64,000 bases of DNA from Balaenoptera acutorostrata (GCF_949987535.1 NC_080066.1:95313600-95377599); one strand, 5' to 3'; shown: positions 56,701-59,785, counted from the stretch's first letter. Numbers and translations are program-made. The notes: generated from the letters alone by a model not told the origin.

Positions 56701-57589
56701 TGGAAAGGTACTCCCAGGGCCCGTAGGAGTATTCTTTGTAGAAGTTAAAGATTTTCCTGTGTTTTTAGGTGGCCGCCCTGCCTTAGAGAGTTTCAGTTTT
56801 CGTGGCCTTCCTCTTTTTCCAGGGACATTTGGAGGGGCATTCTGATTAGCATTCACAGTCTTGGAGGCCGTTGAAATCTTAAGCATAGCTTTCTTTCTGC
56901 CCAAGTCTTCTTTTCCTAAAAATGAGTCCCCAACTGAACTCTTTGAACCATCAAGTATTTTTTCTGTGTTAATGCTGTCAGATATATCAGGATATTTCCA
57001 CTGAGGATCTTTAAGTGAGGGATATTTCTGTACCACTCTGAGATCTGGTGAATGTCTTTTAAGACCATTTTCTGATTCCTTGCCTAAGCAGAAGCCAGTC
57101 TCATTAGAATTTTCAATGTACGTAGGCAAATAGTCTAATTCTGTCAACACAGAAGTTCTATCCTTCCGAGATGTGGAAAGCATGTTATCAGGGAGCTCAG
57201 AAATCTTCACTGTGCTTTTTGTGACAGCACAGGGCTCCAGATAGACTACTGGCATCTTTCCAGCATCTAATTTGAACATTTTAGCTTTAGCAACACCTGA
57301 TGGGCTATTTGGTAGTAGCCATTTAGAAGAAGGATGGTCAGCTTCTAGTTTATCAGCTTTATTGTGCCTCTTTAATTGTTTCTCTAGTATAGGATCATCA
57401 TCACTGTTTGAGTACACATCTGTTTCCTCATCTGTCTCTTCCTGTTTCACAGTGACCCCTTCTGGGCACTCACCAAGTTCATATTCATAATCATCTAGAG
57501 GCTCTTCTTTAATGACAACATTGAAGTTTTCATTTGGGTTTAATGGTGATGTTACATGGGAGCCATCTTCAAAATTGTTGCCAACAAGA
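1..57589 (-). CDS. MGA: MGA gene, 22 coding exons, both ends outside the window
   Basis: MGA encodes a nuclear transcription factor with an N-terminal T-box and a C-terminal bHLH-zipper. It dimerises with MAX and scaffolds the PRC1.6 repressor complex with PCGF6, E2F6 and L3MBTL2 (family knowledge). The sequence shows 22 minus-strand exons, all GT-AG and with phases that match at all 21 junctions, totalling 7,072 coding bases. The encoded segments match human MGA as I recall it nearly end to end, from the post-T-box region through the bHLH-zipper. The T-box and start codon lie above 64000; the end of the last exon lies below 1. The presence of introns and an open frame argues against a processed pseudogene. 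Exon entries below are numbered by order in this window only. Confidence 0.97.
72..957. other. MGA intron 21-22: no recognised element
   Basis: An AT-rich intron of 886 bp. I see no repeat family, conserved block or open frame of note. The purine-rich end next to position 72 is the complement of the acceptor pyrimidine tract. Confidence 0.6.
958..1134 (-). CDS. MGA: MGA window exon 21
   Basis: A 177-bp exon with acceptor TCTTCCTTACAG and donor GTATGT. It opens [20 protein letters not shown] and continues [20 protein letters not shown]. It ends after AVAQS with one base of a split Glu codon. A gain or loss of this exon would keep the frame. The sequence differs from human at several positions as I recall it, so this stretch is less constrained than the bHLH. 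Confidence 0.93.
1135..2263. other. MGA intron 20-21: one short MIR-like piece
   Basis: A 1.1-kb intron. About 1495-1560 holds a piece with the 'cctcagttt..cctgtaaaatgaggt' signature of a MIR SINE core on the plus strand. The rest shows nothing recognisable. Confidence 0.45.
2264..2497 (-). CDS. MGA: MGA window exon 20: zipper end and basic tail
   Basis: A 234-bp exon with acceptor TATCAACCTATAG and donor GTAGGA. It opens [20 protein letters not shown], which continues the zipper heptads. A lysine block (QKRKKKMG) follows that may act as a nuclear localisation signal (inference), then Ser-rich sequence ([17 protein letters not shown]) and a second basic run ([15 protein letters not shown]). 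It ends on one base of a split Glu codon. Confidence 0.95.
2781..2892 (-). CDS. MGA: MGA window exon 19: bHLH helix 2 and start of the zipper
   Basis: A 112-bp exon with acceptor TTTCTTGTCGTAG and donor GTGAGA. It encodes [20 protein letters not shown] and then [17 protein letters not shown], which is helix 2 running into the leucine zipper that pairs with MAX. It ends on one base of a split Gly codon. The sequence appears unchanged from human as I recall it, as expected for a dimer interface. Confidence 0.95.
3052..3330 (+). repeat. LINE-1 3' UTR fragment, sense to plus strand
   Basis: The run from 'aggaggagggatgaactg' through 'agcacagggaactctactca' to 'caactaaactccaataaaa' and an A-rich tail is the 3' UTR of a cetartiodactyl L1. 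The same signature, more diverged, is at 10985-11175 and a relative ends the L1 at 30557-32121. The piece is strongly 5'-truncated and antisense to MGA. It lies in the 1.2-kb intron 2893-4089, whose remainder shows nothing else. Confidence 0.75.
4090..4296 (-). CDS. MGA: MGA window exon 18: bHLH basic region and helix 1
   Basis: A 207-bp exon of exactly 69 codons, phase 0 at both ends, with acceptor TTTGTTTGGACAG and donor GTAAGT. It encodes [20 protein letters not shown], then the basic region [16 protein letters not shown], helix 1 and the loop ([19 protein letters not shown]). The H-x3-E-R-x-R-R pattern is the class-B bHLH signature that contacts the CACGTG E-box. A whole-exon skip would keep the frame while removing DNA binding. 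The match to human MGA is nearly exact as I recall it. Confidence 0.96.
4370..4930 (+). repeat. Possible old L2-derived sequence
   Basis: Scattered phrases (a C-rich 'cttctgcctgga' stretch, then 'aggaaagtctttcttgacctc') resemble the 3' region of L2 LINEs. Divergence is high and limits are uncertain. The rest of intron 4297-6664 is AT-rich without a recognised family. Confidence 0.3.
6665..6716 (-). CDS. MGA: MGA window exon 17, 52 bp
   Basis: A short exon found by phase and homology. The acceptor is GTCTTCATCTAG and the donor GTATTT. It completes a Leu codon and encodes [17 protein letters not shown], which corresponds to CTHISADEKAAERSRK in the human protein as I recall it. It ends in phase 0. 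At 52 bp, with a donor that is weak after position +4, it could be skipped in some tissues, but skipping would break the frame. It lies 2.7 kb from the exon before it and 2.4 kb from the one after. Confidence 0.9.
7643..7824 (+). mobile_element. CHR-type SINE, 5'-truncated
   Basis: It shows the tRNA-derived B-box ('gttcgatccctggttgggga'), 'gatcccacatacctcg', and the tail 'aaaacataaaacagaagcaa' seen also in the outer SINE at 28530. The first 25 or so bases of a normal copy are lost. The 8-bp repeat tgcatttc lies at 7635-7642 and 7825-7832, the likely target-site duplication within the L1. Confidence 0.75.
8148..8435 (-). mobile_element. CHR SINE, full length, minus strand
   Basis: The reverse complement starts 'gggacttccctggtggcgca' and has the full set of 'agagaagccac' and 'cgaagacccaac' blocks and an A/T tail with AATAAA. 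A 12-bp duplication, tgaattcttctt, flanks it at 8136-8147 and 8436-8447. It is the only long-type copy in the window that lies sense to MGA. Confidence 0.9.
9040..9245 (-). repeat. MIR SINE, minus strand
   Basis: The phrases 'ttcctcatttcataggtaaa', 'gattcagagagattacaga' and 'cttgcccaaggttaaacag' are the reverse strand of a MIR element. It is old and diverged. The rest of intron 6717-9460 not covered by L1, SINEs or MIR shows nothing. Confidence 0.75.
9461..9591 (-). CDS. MGA: MGA window exon 16
   Basis: A 131-bp exon with acceptor TGTTATTTCAG and donor GTAAGT. It encodes [20 protein letters not shown] and then [20 protein letters not shown], continuing the acidic region of the preceding exon. 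It ends on two bases of a split Leu codon. The strongly negative charge sits shortly before the basic DNA-binding region, and could serve for intramolecular masking or partner binding; that is inference. Confidence 0.93.
10165..10235 (-). repeat. Short L2-like fragment
   Basis: The phrase 'cagtaagcatttattgagca' with the next bases resembles the 3' end of L2 read backwards. It is short and weak. Confidence 0.35.
10985..11175 (+). repeat. LINE-1 3' UTR fragment
   Basis: The run 'ttgccaagggggaggaggtg', 'tatagaatggataaacaaca', 'actgtatagcacagggaact' matches the L1 3' UTR pattern seen at 3052. It is short, 5'-truncated and antisense to MGA. It lies in the 3-kb intron 9592-12556. Confidence 0.7.
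11672..11885 (-). repeat. hAT-type non-autonomous DNA transposon
   Basis: The copy reads 'aggggtcagcaaaccacagc', 'aaataaagttttattggaac', then 'ctaaaatatttacaatctgg' and 'aaagtttgcccaactcctgc'. The imperfect terminal match between the start and the reverse of the end fits a hAT/Charlie-group element. Two relatives are at 45205 and 63705. I am not certain of the family name, and strand is by convention only. Confidence 0.65.
12557..14067 (-). CDS. MGA: MGA window exon 15, the largest: glutamine/serine-rich then acidic
   Basis: A 1,511-bp exon with acceptor CTTTTTCTTACCAG, ending in phase 0. It opens [20 protein letters not shown]. The first third is Ser-, Pro- and Gln-rich, the middle is Glu-, Lys- and Ser-rich and probably disordered, and the end is strongly acidic ([20 protein letters not shown]) before [20 protein letters not shown]. 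At the 3' end two donors lie three bases apart. I place the border at 12557 to match the human protein (VEK then NNC), but the donor at 12554 looks stronger and would add one Val. No frame break occurs over 503 codons. Confidence 0.95.
14249..14539 (-). CDS. MGA: MGA window exon 14
   Basis: A 291-bp exon with acceptor CTGTTTTTCAG and donor GTATAA. It encodes about 97 residues rich in Gln, Leu, Pro and Arg ([20 protein letters not shown] and [20 protein letters not shown]). It ends after VMFRNP with one base of a split Gly codon. It lies 181 bp from the following exon, and the two are probably spliced together efficiently. No domain name applies. Confidence 0.94.
14540..17826. other. MGA intron 13-14: no known repeat seen, one tandem duplication
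   Basis: A 3.3-kb AT-rich intron. A perfect 26-bp tandem duplication lies at 15203-15254. I do not recognise a transposable element. A purine-rich piece near 15890-15960 is low complexity. Confidence 0.5.
17827..18453 (-). CDS. MGA: MGA window exon 13: Ser/Thr/Val-rich region
   Basis: A 627-bp exon with acceptor TTTTTATTTGCAG and donor GTAAGG. It opens [20 protein letters not shown] and then turns into a long low-complexity stretch dominated by Thr, Val, Ser, Ala and Pro, with almost no charge (for example [16 protein letters not shown]). Such a composition suggests a disordered linker with many possible O-glycosylation or phosphorylation sites (inference). It ends PPVSQRP plus one base of a split Glu codon. 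The antisense strand is also open for long stretches, an effect of composition. Confidence 0.94.
18454..19898. other. MGA intron 12-13: nothing firm
   Basis: About 18520-18570 has a faint L2-like phrase ('tcaacatttattgggcacca'), and gaatgaatgaatgaat occurs at about 18891-18906. The remainder shows no repeat or gene I can support. Confidence 0.45.
19899..20196 (-). CDS. MGA: MGA window exon 12, with candidate internal acceptor
   Basis: A 298-bp exon with acceptor CACTTGTTTCAG and donor GTAAGT. The full form opens [20 protein letters not shown] and includes a 49-codon segment ending STVISK. An in-frame internal AG (20050-20051) just before GTAGCATCC would start the exon at 20049 with [12 protein letters not shown], dropping 147 bases. 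I recall MGA isoform sequences that join GLIQ directly to VASNAK, so both forms may be real. The rest is Ser/Thr-rich with Arg-Pro basic pairs and ends on one base of a split Ala codon. Confidence 0.92.
20197..22441. other. MGA intron 11-12: nothing recognised
   Basis: A 2.2-kb intron without SINE, L1 or LTR signatures that I can support. A stretch near 21240-21480 is less AT-rich and could be an eroded element or a conserved non-coding block; I cannot tell which. Confidence 0.5.
22442..22959 (-). CDS. MGA: MGA window exon 11
   Basis: A 518-bp exon with acceptor TTCTTTATCAG and donor GTGAGA, ending in phase 0 after GLIQ. The first half ([20 protein letters not shown], then [15 protein letters not shown]) looks like a compact helical segment. 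The second half holds Ser-Pro sites ([10 protein letters not shown]) and a Gly-rich basic stretch. It matches human MGA as I recall it. Its last codon joins the following exon at either of two acceptors, discussed under findings. Confidence 0.94.
22960..24273. other. MGA intron 10-11: nothing recognised
   Basis: A 1.3-kb intron with only an A15 run near 23426-23440. I see no repeat family. Confidence 0.5.
24274..24346 (-). CDS. MGA: MGA window exon 10
   Basis: A 73-bp exon with acceptor TCTCTTTGTCAG and donor GTCAGA. It encodes an acidic 24-residue stretch ([20 protein letters not shown]) and ends on one base of a split Glu codon. The donor departs from the usual GTRAGT pattern, so inclusion may depend on flanking elements; this is inference. 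The match to the human protein is clear. Confidence 0.9.
24347..24960. other. MGA intron 9-10: nothing recognised
   Basis: A 614-bp AT-rich intron with no element that I can name. Confidence 0.5.
24961..25137 (-). CDS. MGA: MGA window exon 9
   Basis: A 177-bp exon of exactly 59 codons in phase 0 at both ends, so skipping it would keep the frame. The acceptor is AAACTTACAG and the donor GTGAAT. It opens [16 protein letters not shown], continues with a basic Arg/Lys/Gln stretch, and holds a Ser-Pro repeat from a short CCATCA-type codon repeat (about 25012-25034) followed by QQQ. The Ser-Pro dipeptides are possible proline-directed phosphorylation sites (inference). Confidence 0.93.
25985..26190. 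repeat. Tigger/MER2-like DNA transposon remnant
   Basis: It holds 'ctcggttggctgaatccaca' and ends 'tgttgttcaagggtcaacca', both typical of mariner-derived MER2/Tigger elements. The copy is eroded and I leave strand open. It sits in intron 25138-26385; the rest of that intron shows nothing else. Confidence 0.5.
26386..26609 (-). CDS. MGA: MGA window exon 8
   Basis: A 224-bp exon after the 18-kb intron. The acceptor is TTTTTGTTAAG and the donor GTAAGC. It encodes [20 protein letters not shown] and then a Pro-rich stretch ([20 protein letters not shown]). It ends in phase 0 after NPV. The acidic-to-proline-rich composition suggests an extended linker. Every reading-frame check with its neighbours holds. 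Confidence 0.94.
26765..27270 (-). repeat. L2 3' fragment, minus strand, split by a SINE
   Basis: The left part reads 'aaatatttgttgaataccta' and the right part 'cagagtttataatccatagg' with 'aacaaactaataaac', the reverse-strand L2 3' signature. A CHR SINE at 26874 divides it. Confidence 0.55.
26874..27174 (+). mobile_element. CHR SINE, full length, low-divergence subfamily
   Basis: A tRNA-like head has an A-box region (tggcgcagtgg) and a B-box (gggttcgagcc), followed by the 'agagaggccacgataatgag' body and an AAATAAATAAA tail. A perfect 15-bp duplication, aaaacaaagttcttg, flanks it at 26859-26873 and 27175-27189. The subfamily diagnostic 'gcgcgtctggagcctgtgct' is shared with the copies at 32719, 36784, 38218 and 61792. 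Confidence 0.95.
27370..27595 (-). repeat. MIR SINE, minus strand
   Basis: The run 'attattcccattttgcagaa', 'gctgaggttcagggaagtcc' and 'caatctggctccagagctg' is a MIR read on the reverse strand. It lies in the 18-kb intron. Confidence 0.8.
28255..28420 (-). repeat. L2 3' fragment, minus strand
   Basis: The phrase 'gtagatacagtaatgaacaa', then 'ccctgcctttatggagctta' and 'ggcaataaacaagacaaa' is the reverse-strand L2 signature. Limits are approximate. Confidence 0.6.
28530..29103 (+). mobile_element. Outer CHR SINE carrying a second SINE
   Basis: The left part (28530-28651) opens 'ggacttccctggcagtccag' and runs to 'ccccaaaacata'. The right part (29016-29103) resumes with 'aaacagaagcaatattgtaa'. 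A 16-bp duplication with one mismatch, aaaagggtaaccaggg, flanks the whole unit at 28514-28529 and 29104-29119. The tail type equals that of the copy at 7643. Confidence 0.9.
28652..29006 (+). mobile_element. Inner CHR SINE, inserted in the outer one
   Basis: A full copy of the longer type, with several 'ctactgagccc' blocks and an AAATAAATAAATTC tail. The 9-bp repeat caaaacata occurs on both sides (28643-28651 and 29007-29015), the duplicated target inside the outer SINE. Confidence 0.9.
29104..30272. other. Part of the 18-kb intron without recognised elements
   Basis: About 1.1 kb between the nested SINE and the next L1. The stretch 29620-29900 is less AT-rich and not assignable to a family by eye. 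Confidence 0.45.
30557..31700 (+). pseudogene. L1 ORF2 C-terminal remnant
   Basis: The frame opens with [20 protein letters not shown] and contains [20 protein letters not shown], which are hallmarks of the ORF2p C-terminal region. An in-frame stop interrupts it at 31069-31071. Homology resumes in another frame (31241-31492, with [20 protein letters not shown]), so there is at least one frameshift. The endonuclease and reverse transcriptase parts are absent by 5' truncation, so the copy cannot move on its own. Confidence 0.9.
30557..32121 (+). mobile_element. LINE-1, 5'-truncated, with 3' UTR and target-site duplication
   Basis: About 1.56 kb of an L1 3' end. It covers the ORF2 C-terminal part, a G-rich 3' UTR (31700-32060) and the end 'caattatactccaataaaga' with an A-rich tail. 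An 18-bp duplication with one mismatch, taattttgcctgcttttg, flanks it at 30539-30556 and 32122-32139. It is antisense to MGA. The duplicated sequence lies within an older L1. Confidence 0.93.
32719..33016 (+). mobile_element. CHR SINE, full length, low-divergence subfamily
   Basis: Head 'gggcttccctggtggcgcag', body with 'gtgagaggcccgcgcacggc', tail with AAATAAATAAA. A 14-bp duplication, aaaaagctgtcaag, lies at 32705-32718 and 33017-33030. It is inserted in the old antisense L1. Confidence 0.95.
33150..35825 (+). repeat. Old L1 (L1M/HAL1-like), 5' region, ORF1 and start of ORF2
   Basis: It begins near 'tttctggggagatggtggag', an L1 5' UTR phrase. The middle (34070-34700) holds remnants of the ORF1 coiled coil with stops. 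The end (35500-35820) has 'gtgtacaagagactcacttg' and 'atggctataccaagatcaga' from ORF2. All frames are broken. The Tigger element follows directly at its right edge. Confidence 0.65.
35826..36413 (-). pseudogene. Decayed Tigger1 transposase, N-terminal part
   Basis: On the minus strand an ATG at 36411-36413 opens [20 protein letters not shown], the start of a pogo-like transposase with a CENP-B type DNA-binding region. The frame shifts soon after and further breaks follow. The DDE catalytic part is not in the window. There is no sign of domestication. Confidence 0.8.
36784..37056 (+). mobile_element. CHR SINE inserted in Tigger1
   Basis: Head 'gggcttccctggtggcgcag', B-box 'gggttcgagccctgg', body with 'gtgagaggcccgcgcaccgc'. 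A perfect 15-bp duplication of Tigger1 sequence, ttataaaaactgcag, lies at 36769-36783 and 37057-37071. Confidence 0.96.
37836..38063 (-). mobile_element. CHR SINE, minus strand, diverged
   Basis: The reverse strand shows 'cgctggtggcgcagtgggta' and a B-box near 'ggtttcgatccctggtc'. A 13-bp duplication with one mismatch (ctgtagagttttt / ctgtagggttttt) lies at 37823-37835 and 38064-38076. The tail has AATAAATAAATA. Confidence 0.85.
38218..38509 (+). mobile_element. CHR SINE, full length, low-divergence subfamily
   Basis: The same subfamily as the copies at 26874 and 32719. A perfect 16-bp duplication, aaaaagtctgttacgg, lies at 38202-38217 and 38510-38525, within the old antisense L1. Confidence 0.96.
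38661..38724. repeat. (AT)n microsatellite, 32 units
   Basis: An uninterrupted 64-bp run of AT dinucleotides. It can form a cruciform or hairpin and is likely length-variable. Confidence 0.97.
39360..39590 (+). repeat. MIR SINE, plus strand
   Basis: It shows 'acttgggttcaaatccctac', 'gcaatgtgaccttgaggaag' and 'tatctgtaaaatggagaaac', a well-kept MIR core. Confidence 0.85.
39591..40786. other. Part of the 18-kb intron without a recognised element
   Basis: About 1.2 kb that may be old and eroded transposon sequence. No family can be supported. Confidence 0.4.
40787..41048 (-). mobile_element. CHR SINE, minus strand, diverged
   Basis: The reverse strand shows 'gggacttacctggtggtcca' and the B-box 'ggttcgatccctcg'. 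A 13-bp duplication with one mismatch (gactctaatttta / gactctgatttta) lies at 40774-40786 and 41049-41061. Confidence 0.87.
41304..41431 (-). mobile_element. Short CHR SINE, minus strand
   Basis: The short type ends after 'gccatgctgcacagcat' without the body blocks. The usual A tail is replaced by a run of C on this strand (G14 at about 41305-41318 on plus). The duplication atcatttcttt lies at 41293-41303 and 41432-41442. Confidence 0.85.
42719..43147 (+). mobile_element. CHR SINE whose tail became a (GGAA)n tract
   Basis: A long-type copy, 'gcttccctggtggcgcagtg' to 'caatgacccaacaca', that then passes directly into GGAA repeats instead of an A/T tail. A 16-bp duplication with one mismatch (aagaatatagaagtgg / aagaatatataagtgg) at 42703-42718 and 43148-43163 encloses both SINE and microsatellite, so the repeat grew from the original tail. 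Confidence 0.93.
43033..43147. repeat. (GGAA)n microsatellite
   Basis: About 115 bp of GGAA and GAAA units, mostly perfect at the left. Arrays of GGAA can bind ETS factors, but there is no evidence of function here. Confidence 0.96.
44365..44501 (-). mobile_element. Short CHR SINE, minus strand
   Basis: The reverse strand opens 'gggacttccctggtggttca' and ends 'cacacggtgtggcc' plus an A run without AATAAA. A perfect 17-bp duplication, aaataaccatacttttc, lies at 44348-44364 and 44502-44518. It lies sense to MGA only about 70 bp upstream of the T run before exon 44573. Confidence 0.95.
44573..44921 (-). CDS. MGA: MGA window exon 7: cysteine-rich domain
   Basis: A 349-bp exon with acceptor TTAACTTTAG and donor GTGAGT. 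It opens [18 protein letters not shown] and then gives eight cysteines in a regular layout, C-x4-C-x3-C-x-C, a 12-residue linker, and the same spacing again (44760-44867). A Lys-rich link, an acidic Glu-rich stretch and a final KEKKKRKK block follow. As I recall, Pfam holds this region as an MGA-specific domain of unknown function (DUF4801/MGA_dom). The spacing suggests paired metal binding; that is inference. The exon ends on one base of a split Thr codon before the 18-kb intron. Confidence 0.94.
44760..44867 (-). other. MGA: Two-fold repeated cysteine motif in MGA
   Basis: Eight cysteines in two halves with identical spacing: [12 protein letters not shown], twelve residues, then [12 protein letters not shown]. 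The spacing resembles the C-x4-C-x4-C-x-C layout of tesmin/LIN54 CXC domains without matching it. A zinc cluster is likely but not proven by sequence. Confidence 0.85.
45205..45415 (-). repeat. hAT-type non-autonomous DNA transposon
   Basis: It reads 'caggggttgacaaacttaag', 'agtttcattggaacacagcc', 'actgtatggcctgcaaagcc' and 'agtttactgacccctgct', with matching ends. It is the same family as 11672. It lies in intron 44922-46107, whose other sequence shows no repeat I can name. Confidence 0.7.
45911..45922. promoter_or_regulatory. Possible CTCF-like core motif
   Basis: The 12-mer ccctctgctggc resembles the reverse CTCF core. A 12-base match in 64 kb is weak by itself. Confidence 0.2.
46108..46766 (-). 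CDS. MGA: MGA window exon 6: Ser-rich region with polyglutamine run
   Basis: A 659-bp exon with acceptor TTTATTTCTAG and donor GTAAGT, ending in phase 0 after LLTAQ. It encodes about 219 residues that are Ser-, Thr- and Lys-rich and probably disordered. A run of seven glutamines lies at 46249-46269, with CAG codons interrupted by CAA. It is followed by a conserved block ([17 protein letters not shown], then [17 protein letters not shown]) that leads into the cysteine-rich exon. That change from low complexity to strong conservation suggests the folded domain starts here. Confidence 0.94.
46847..47205 (+). mobile_element. CHR SINE, full length, long type
   Basis: Head 'gggcttccctggtggcgcag', several 'ccacagctactga' blocks, and a tail with AAATAAATAAATT. 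The 13-bp duplication aaaaaggccagga lies at 46834-46846 and 47206-47218. The rest of intron 46767-48153 shows no other element. Confidence 0.94.
48154..48258 (-). CDS. MGA: MGA window exon 5
   Basis: A 105-bp exon with acceptor TTTTCTTTTATAG and donor GTAATC. It encodes about 35 residues beginning [16 protein letters not shown]. The segment is basic ([16 protein letters not shown]) and matches human MGA closely as I recall it. It enters with two bases and leaves with one, in phase with both neighbours. No domain assignment is possible from the sequence alone. Confidence 0.92.
48475..48606 (-). CDS. MGA: MGA window exon 4
   Basis: A 132-bp exon with a strong acceptor (TTTTTTCTTGTAG) and donor (GTGAGT). 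It completes a split Val codon and encodes [14 protein letters not shown] followed by a hydrophobic and Pro-rich stretch ([15 protein letters not shown]). It ends on one base of a split codon. It lies 6.9 kb from the previous exon and 216 bp from the next. No named domain is visible. Confidence 0.92.
48735..49189 (+). repeat. MLT1-like LTR (MaLR group)
   Basis: The end reads 'agatagtaaatgtgttgttt', 'taaggtactaagtttgtggt', then 'aacaatagataactaataca', the usual 3' end of MLT1 LTRs. The start resembles 'aaggtggcctcatgatcctc'. It is a solo, diverged LTR without coding sequence. Confidence 0.8.
49400..50660 (-). repeat. Old L1M LINE, antisense, with an unassigned insert
   Basis: The left (49400-49750) has 'cccaagagtggaattgctat' and the right (50430-50660) 'ctccatttatactcccttca' and 'ttgtttgtgaattactgg', the reverse of L1. 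The piece between, 49750-50430, is not L1. It may be an LTR or other insert and carries an AATAAA at about 50130; I cannot name it. Confidence 0.6.
50661..52539. other. MGA intron 3-4, middle: nothing recognised
   Basis: About 1.9 kb, AT-rich, without a repeat signature that I can support. Confidence 0.45.
52540..53065 (+). repeat. Old L1M-type 3' end
   Basis: The phrase 'atatgggaactctctgtact' followed by 'ttctgcaaatctaaaactta' is a frequent 3' end of old L1M-class elements. The start is uncertain. Confidence 0.5.
53066..55315. other. MGA intron 3-4, distal part: nothing recognised
   Basis: About 2.2 kb of AT-rich sequence with no family that I can support. Confidence 0.45.
55316..55460 (-). 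repeat. Polypurine tract, polypyrimidine on the gene strand
   Basis: About 145 bp almost free of pyrimidines on the plus strand (for example 'gaaaaaagaggagaaggagc'). On the MGA strand it is CU-rich RNA starting about 40 bases downstream of the donor of exon 55500-55595. Confidence 0.85.
55500..55595 (-). CDS. MGA: MGA window exon 3
   Basis: A 96-bp exon. Two AGs lie close together at the acceptor. The frame and recalled human protein ([13 protein letters not shown]) select the upstream one (CTGAATAG) rather than TTGCAG 7 bases inside, which would break the frame. It encodes a predicted amphipathic helical stretch rich in Leu, Glu and Lys. The donor is GTATAA. On the gene strand the intron just downstream is a long pyrimidine tract (55316-55460), which could affect splicing. 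Confidence 0.92.
55715..55793 (-). CDS. MGA: MGA window exon 2
   Basis: A 79-bp exon with acceptor TTAATATAG and donor GTATTA. It opens in phase 0 with [10 protein letters not shown] and ends with one base of a split Gly codon. The encoded 26 residues are acidic and Ser-rich, match the human protein closely as I recall it, and link the AT-hook region to the short helical exon that follows. No domain is recognisable in it alone. Confidence 0.92.
55794..56640. other. MGA intron 1-2: no element, one direct repeat
   Basis: It is 847 bp. A perfect 25-bp direct repeat occurs at 55884-55908 and 55921-55945. No known family is seen. Confidence 0.6.
56641..57589 (-). CDS. MGA: MGA window exon 1: post-T-box region with AT-hook-like motifs
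   Basis: A 949-bp exon that opens with the last base of a split codon and ends on a full codon (ending FESK). The acceptor is a pyrimidine run ending CTCTCCAG; the donor is GTAAGA. It encodes 316 codons after the T-box. Visible features: two lysines in sumoylation-type contexts (VIKEEP and VTVKQEE) near the start, acidic stretches, and a basic block near the C-terminal end with KRGRPRK and AGRPPK, which are GRP-core AT-hook-like motifs (56764-56820). The frame stays open upstream of any in-frame ATG, so the exon is internal. It lies at least 6.4 kb downstream of the previous exon, which is outside the window. Confidence 0.95.
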
Positions 57590-59149
57590 CTGGAGAGACA
57601 GGGGAGGTAGAGTTAAAAAGGACAGAACTATCCATAAATAACACTCAGGAGGGGAAAGAAAAAAAAAAAAAAAAGACTGTTGGAAACCAAGTAAAATCAC
57701 ATCAGATTTCAAGAGCCATTCATAAAAAAAACACTCTGTATATATAACAAGGTTCTCAAAAACAGTTCATCAACATGAAACTTCTACATATTCTGTCAAT
57801 TTCTCTTGAAAAATATATAAACTAAAGGGTAAAGTTTTAACAAGTAACTCTCATCACTAAATCAAAAAGCAAGATATAATACGTTTTCTTCTAATGGTAT
57901 TCTTCAAATGAACTCAATTTCGAAAGTCAGCTTGCACTGATCCAAAATCAGACTCTAGAAATGTATACACTAATCAACAACTGCCAATAAAAACAAACAA
58001 ATGTCCATTACAATTAAAAATTAAAATAAACATCAGGAAGGGCCTTTCAAACAGCCCACTGATTTTTTTAATTGAGATAAAATTCATGTAACATAAAACA
58101 TTTTAACCATTTTAAAATGTACGAGCCAGTAGTCCCAATGTTGTTGCCAGGTGATTTTTCAAATTTAAAATGGCAAAACCCACTTTCAATGTAAAGAATC
58201 CAGCATTAGTTCTTCCAAAATAAAAGGACAGGGTGGATGAAGGCAAGGATATATAACCTGTTTAGATTTAAGTGTTTATAATTCATCAAAAAACAAAACA
58301 AACTTTTTAGTTTCTCATTTCTCCCAATTCATCACTGAAAGCACATAAACTATACCAAGGTATCTTGAGGACAGGTTAGAACTACTCACTAACCCAATTA
58401 AAGTCACTTTATCTGTAAAACTTTCATTTACCTCAAATATGCAAAAGTAACCATTAAATCAATCTGTAGCTACTTGTTCCTTGCAAAACTGACTTAAGAT
58501 CCTGACCTTGCTCAAAAATTCTTCAGTGGAGGACTTCCACTTCCAGTTAGAATATAGAAGTTCACAAAGACCAAAACTTCTGCCGTAACAATGACAAAAC
58601 ACTAGATAAACTTAAAATCCTATTCTTTCTTTAAAGCCACTGAAGACCTCTGGGTACAAGTAAGTTTAAATGAACTGAATTCCAGAGAGGGACCAGCCTT
58701 CTCTAAGTGACCACAGATTGCTACTGCTTTCAACCCTCAGTGGCATTTACATTGCTTGAAGCACAAGTGAAGAGAGAAAAAAGCTGCTATAGGCAAAGAA
58801 TCTTTGCGGAAACACAGAGAAACCAAACTATTAATGCCTGAGTATGGGCAGACTAGATCTGGAGGACCTCAAAGAGAAGACAAGTCCTTGCTCCCACCAA
58901 TTATCCTCCAGGGGACTTCTGCAGAATTTCTAGTGATGCAGAAACTTGGCCTGAAATCAGAAACTTACATTCTCACAGCACTTAGATCCCAAGGCCCTGT
59001 CTGAAAGGAGTTCAATCTTACCCTTAAAACTGAGGTGAGCTGAAATTTACAAATCATCTAGACCGAAGGACAGAGAAAAAGGAAAAGCAAAAGAAGTGTC
59101 AGAGACCTATGGCACACATCAGATGATTTACCATACTAGCAGTTGCACC
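57590..59149. other. 5' intron, near part: mostly unassigned
   Basis: AT-rich sequence. A short L1M-like reverse piece lies at about 58065-58110 ('attgagataaaattcatgta'). The stretch 58520-59149 may be the 5' part of the old L1 that follows, but I cannot show this. Confidence 0.4.
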
Positions 59150-59719
59150 TCCAAAAAGGTAGGAGAAAGAAAGGAGAAACATTTGAAGAGAAATTGAACA
59201 AAAATATTCCAAAAATGAAATATTTTAATCCACAGATCCAAGAAGCTCAGCAAACACCAAGGAGAAAATCATACCTGGGCACATGAAGATCAGACAGCTG
59301 AAAAAAATATCAAGAGAAAAACCTTATAAGCAAGGAAGAAAAAAAGACACATTAGACTACAGGAAAAACTATGAGAACAGACTAACTACTCATTGCAAAC
59401 ACTGTAAAACAGAAGACAATGGAATGACACCCATCATAAAGCATTTAAAGAATCAACGTAATGTTCTAGATCTACCAAAAGAAGCCTTCAAAGCTAAAGA
59501 CATTTTCAGACATCTGAAAGAATTCATACTTCACAAAAAATACTACTTCCTTAGACTGAAACAAGACAAGGATATTAGTTCTCACCACTTTTACTTACAG
59601 TAATTATACTAGAGGATTTGCCAAGGTGATCAGGCAATAAAAAGAAATAAAAGACATCCAGATTGAAAAGAAGTATAAAAAAAAATCTCCATTTGTAGAT
59701 GACATGATCTTGCATACAG

Positions 59720-59785
59720 TTGGCCTCCAGTATCTGAGGGAGATTGGTTCCAGAACTCCAGAGATACTAAACTCTGTGGATACAG
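59720..59785. repeat. MER2/Tigger-like fragment in L1
   Basis: The piece 'cagttggcctccagtatctg' to 'gatactaaactctgtgga' interrupts the L1 reading. TA occurs at both borders, as expected for mariner-type insertion. Confidence 0.5.
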
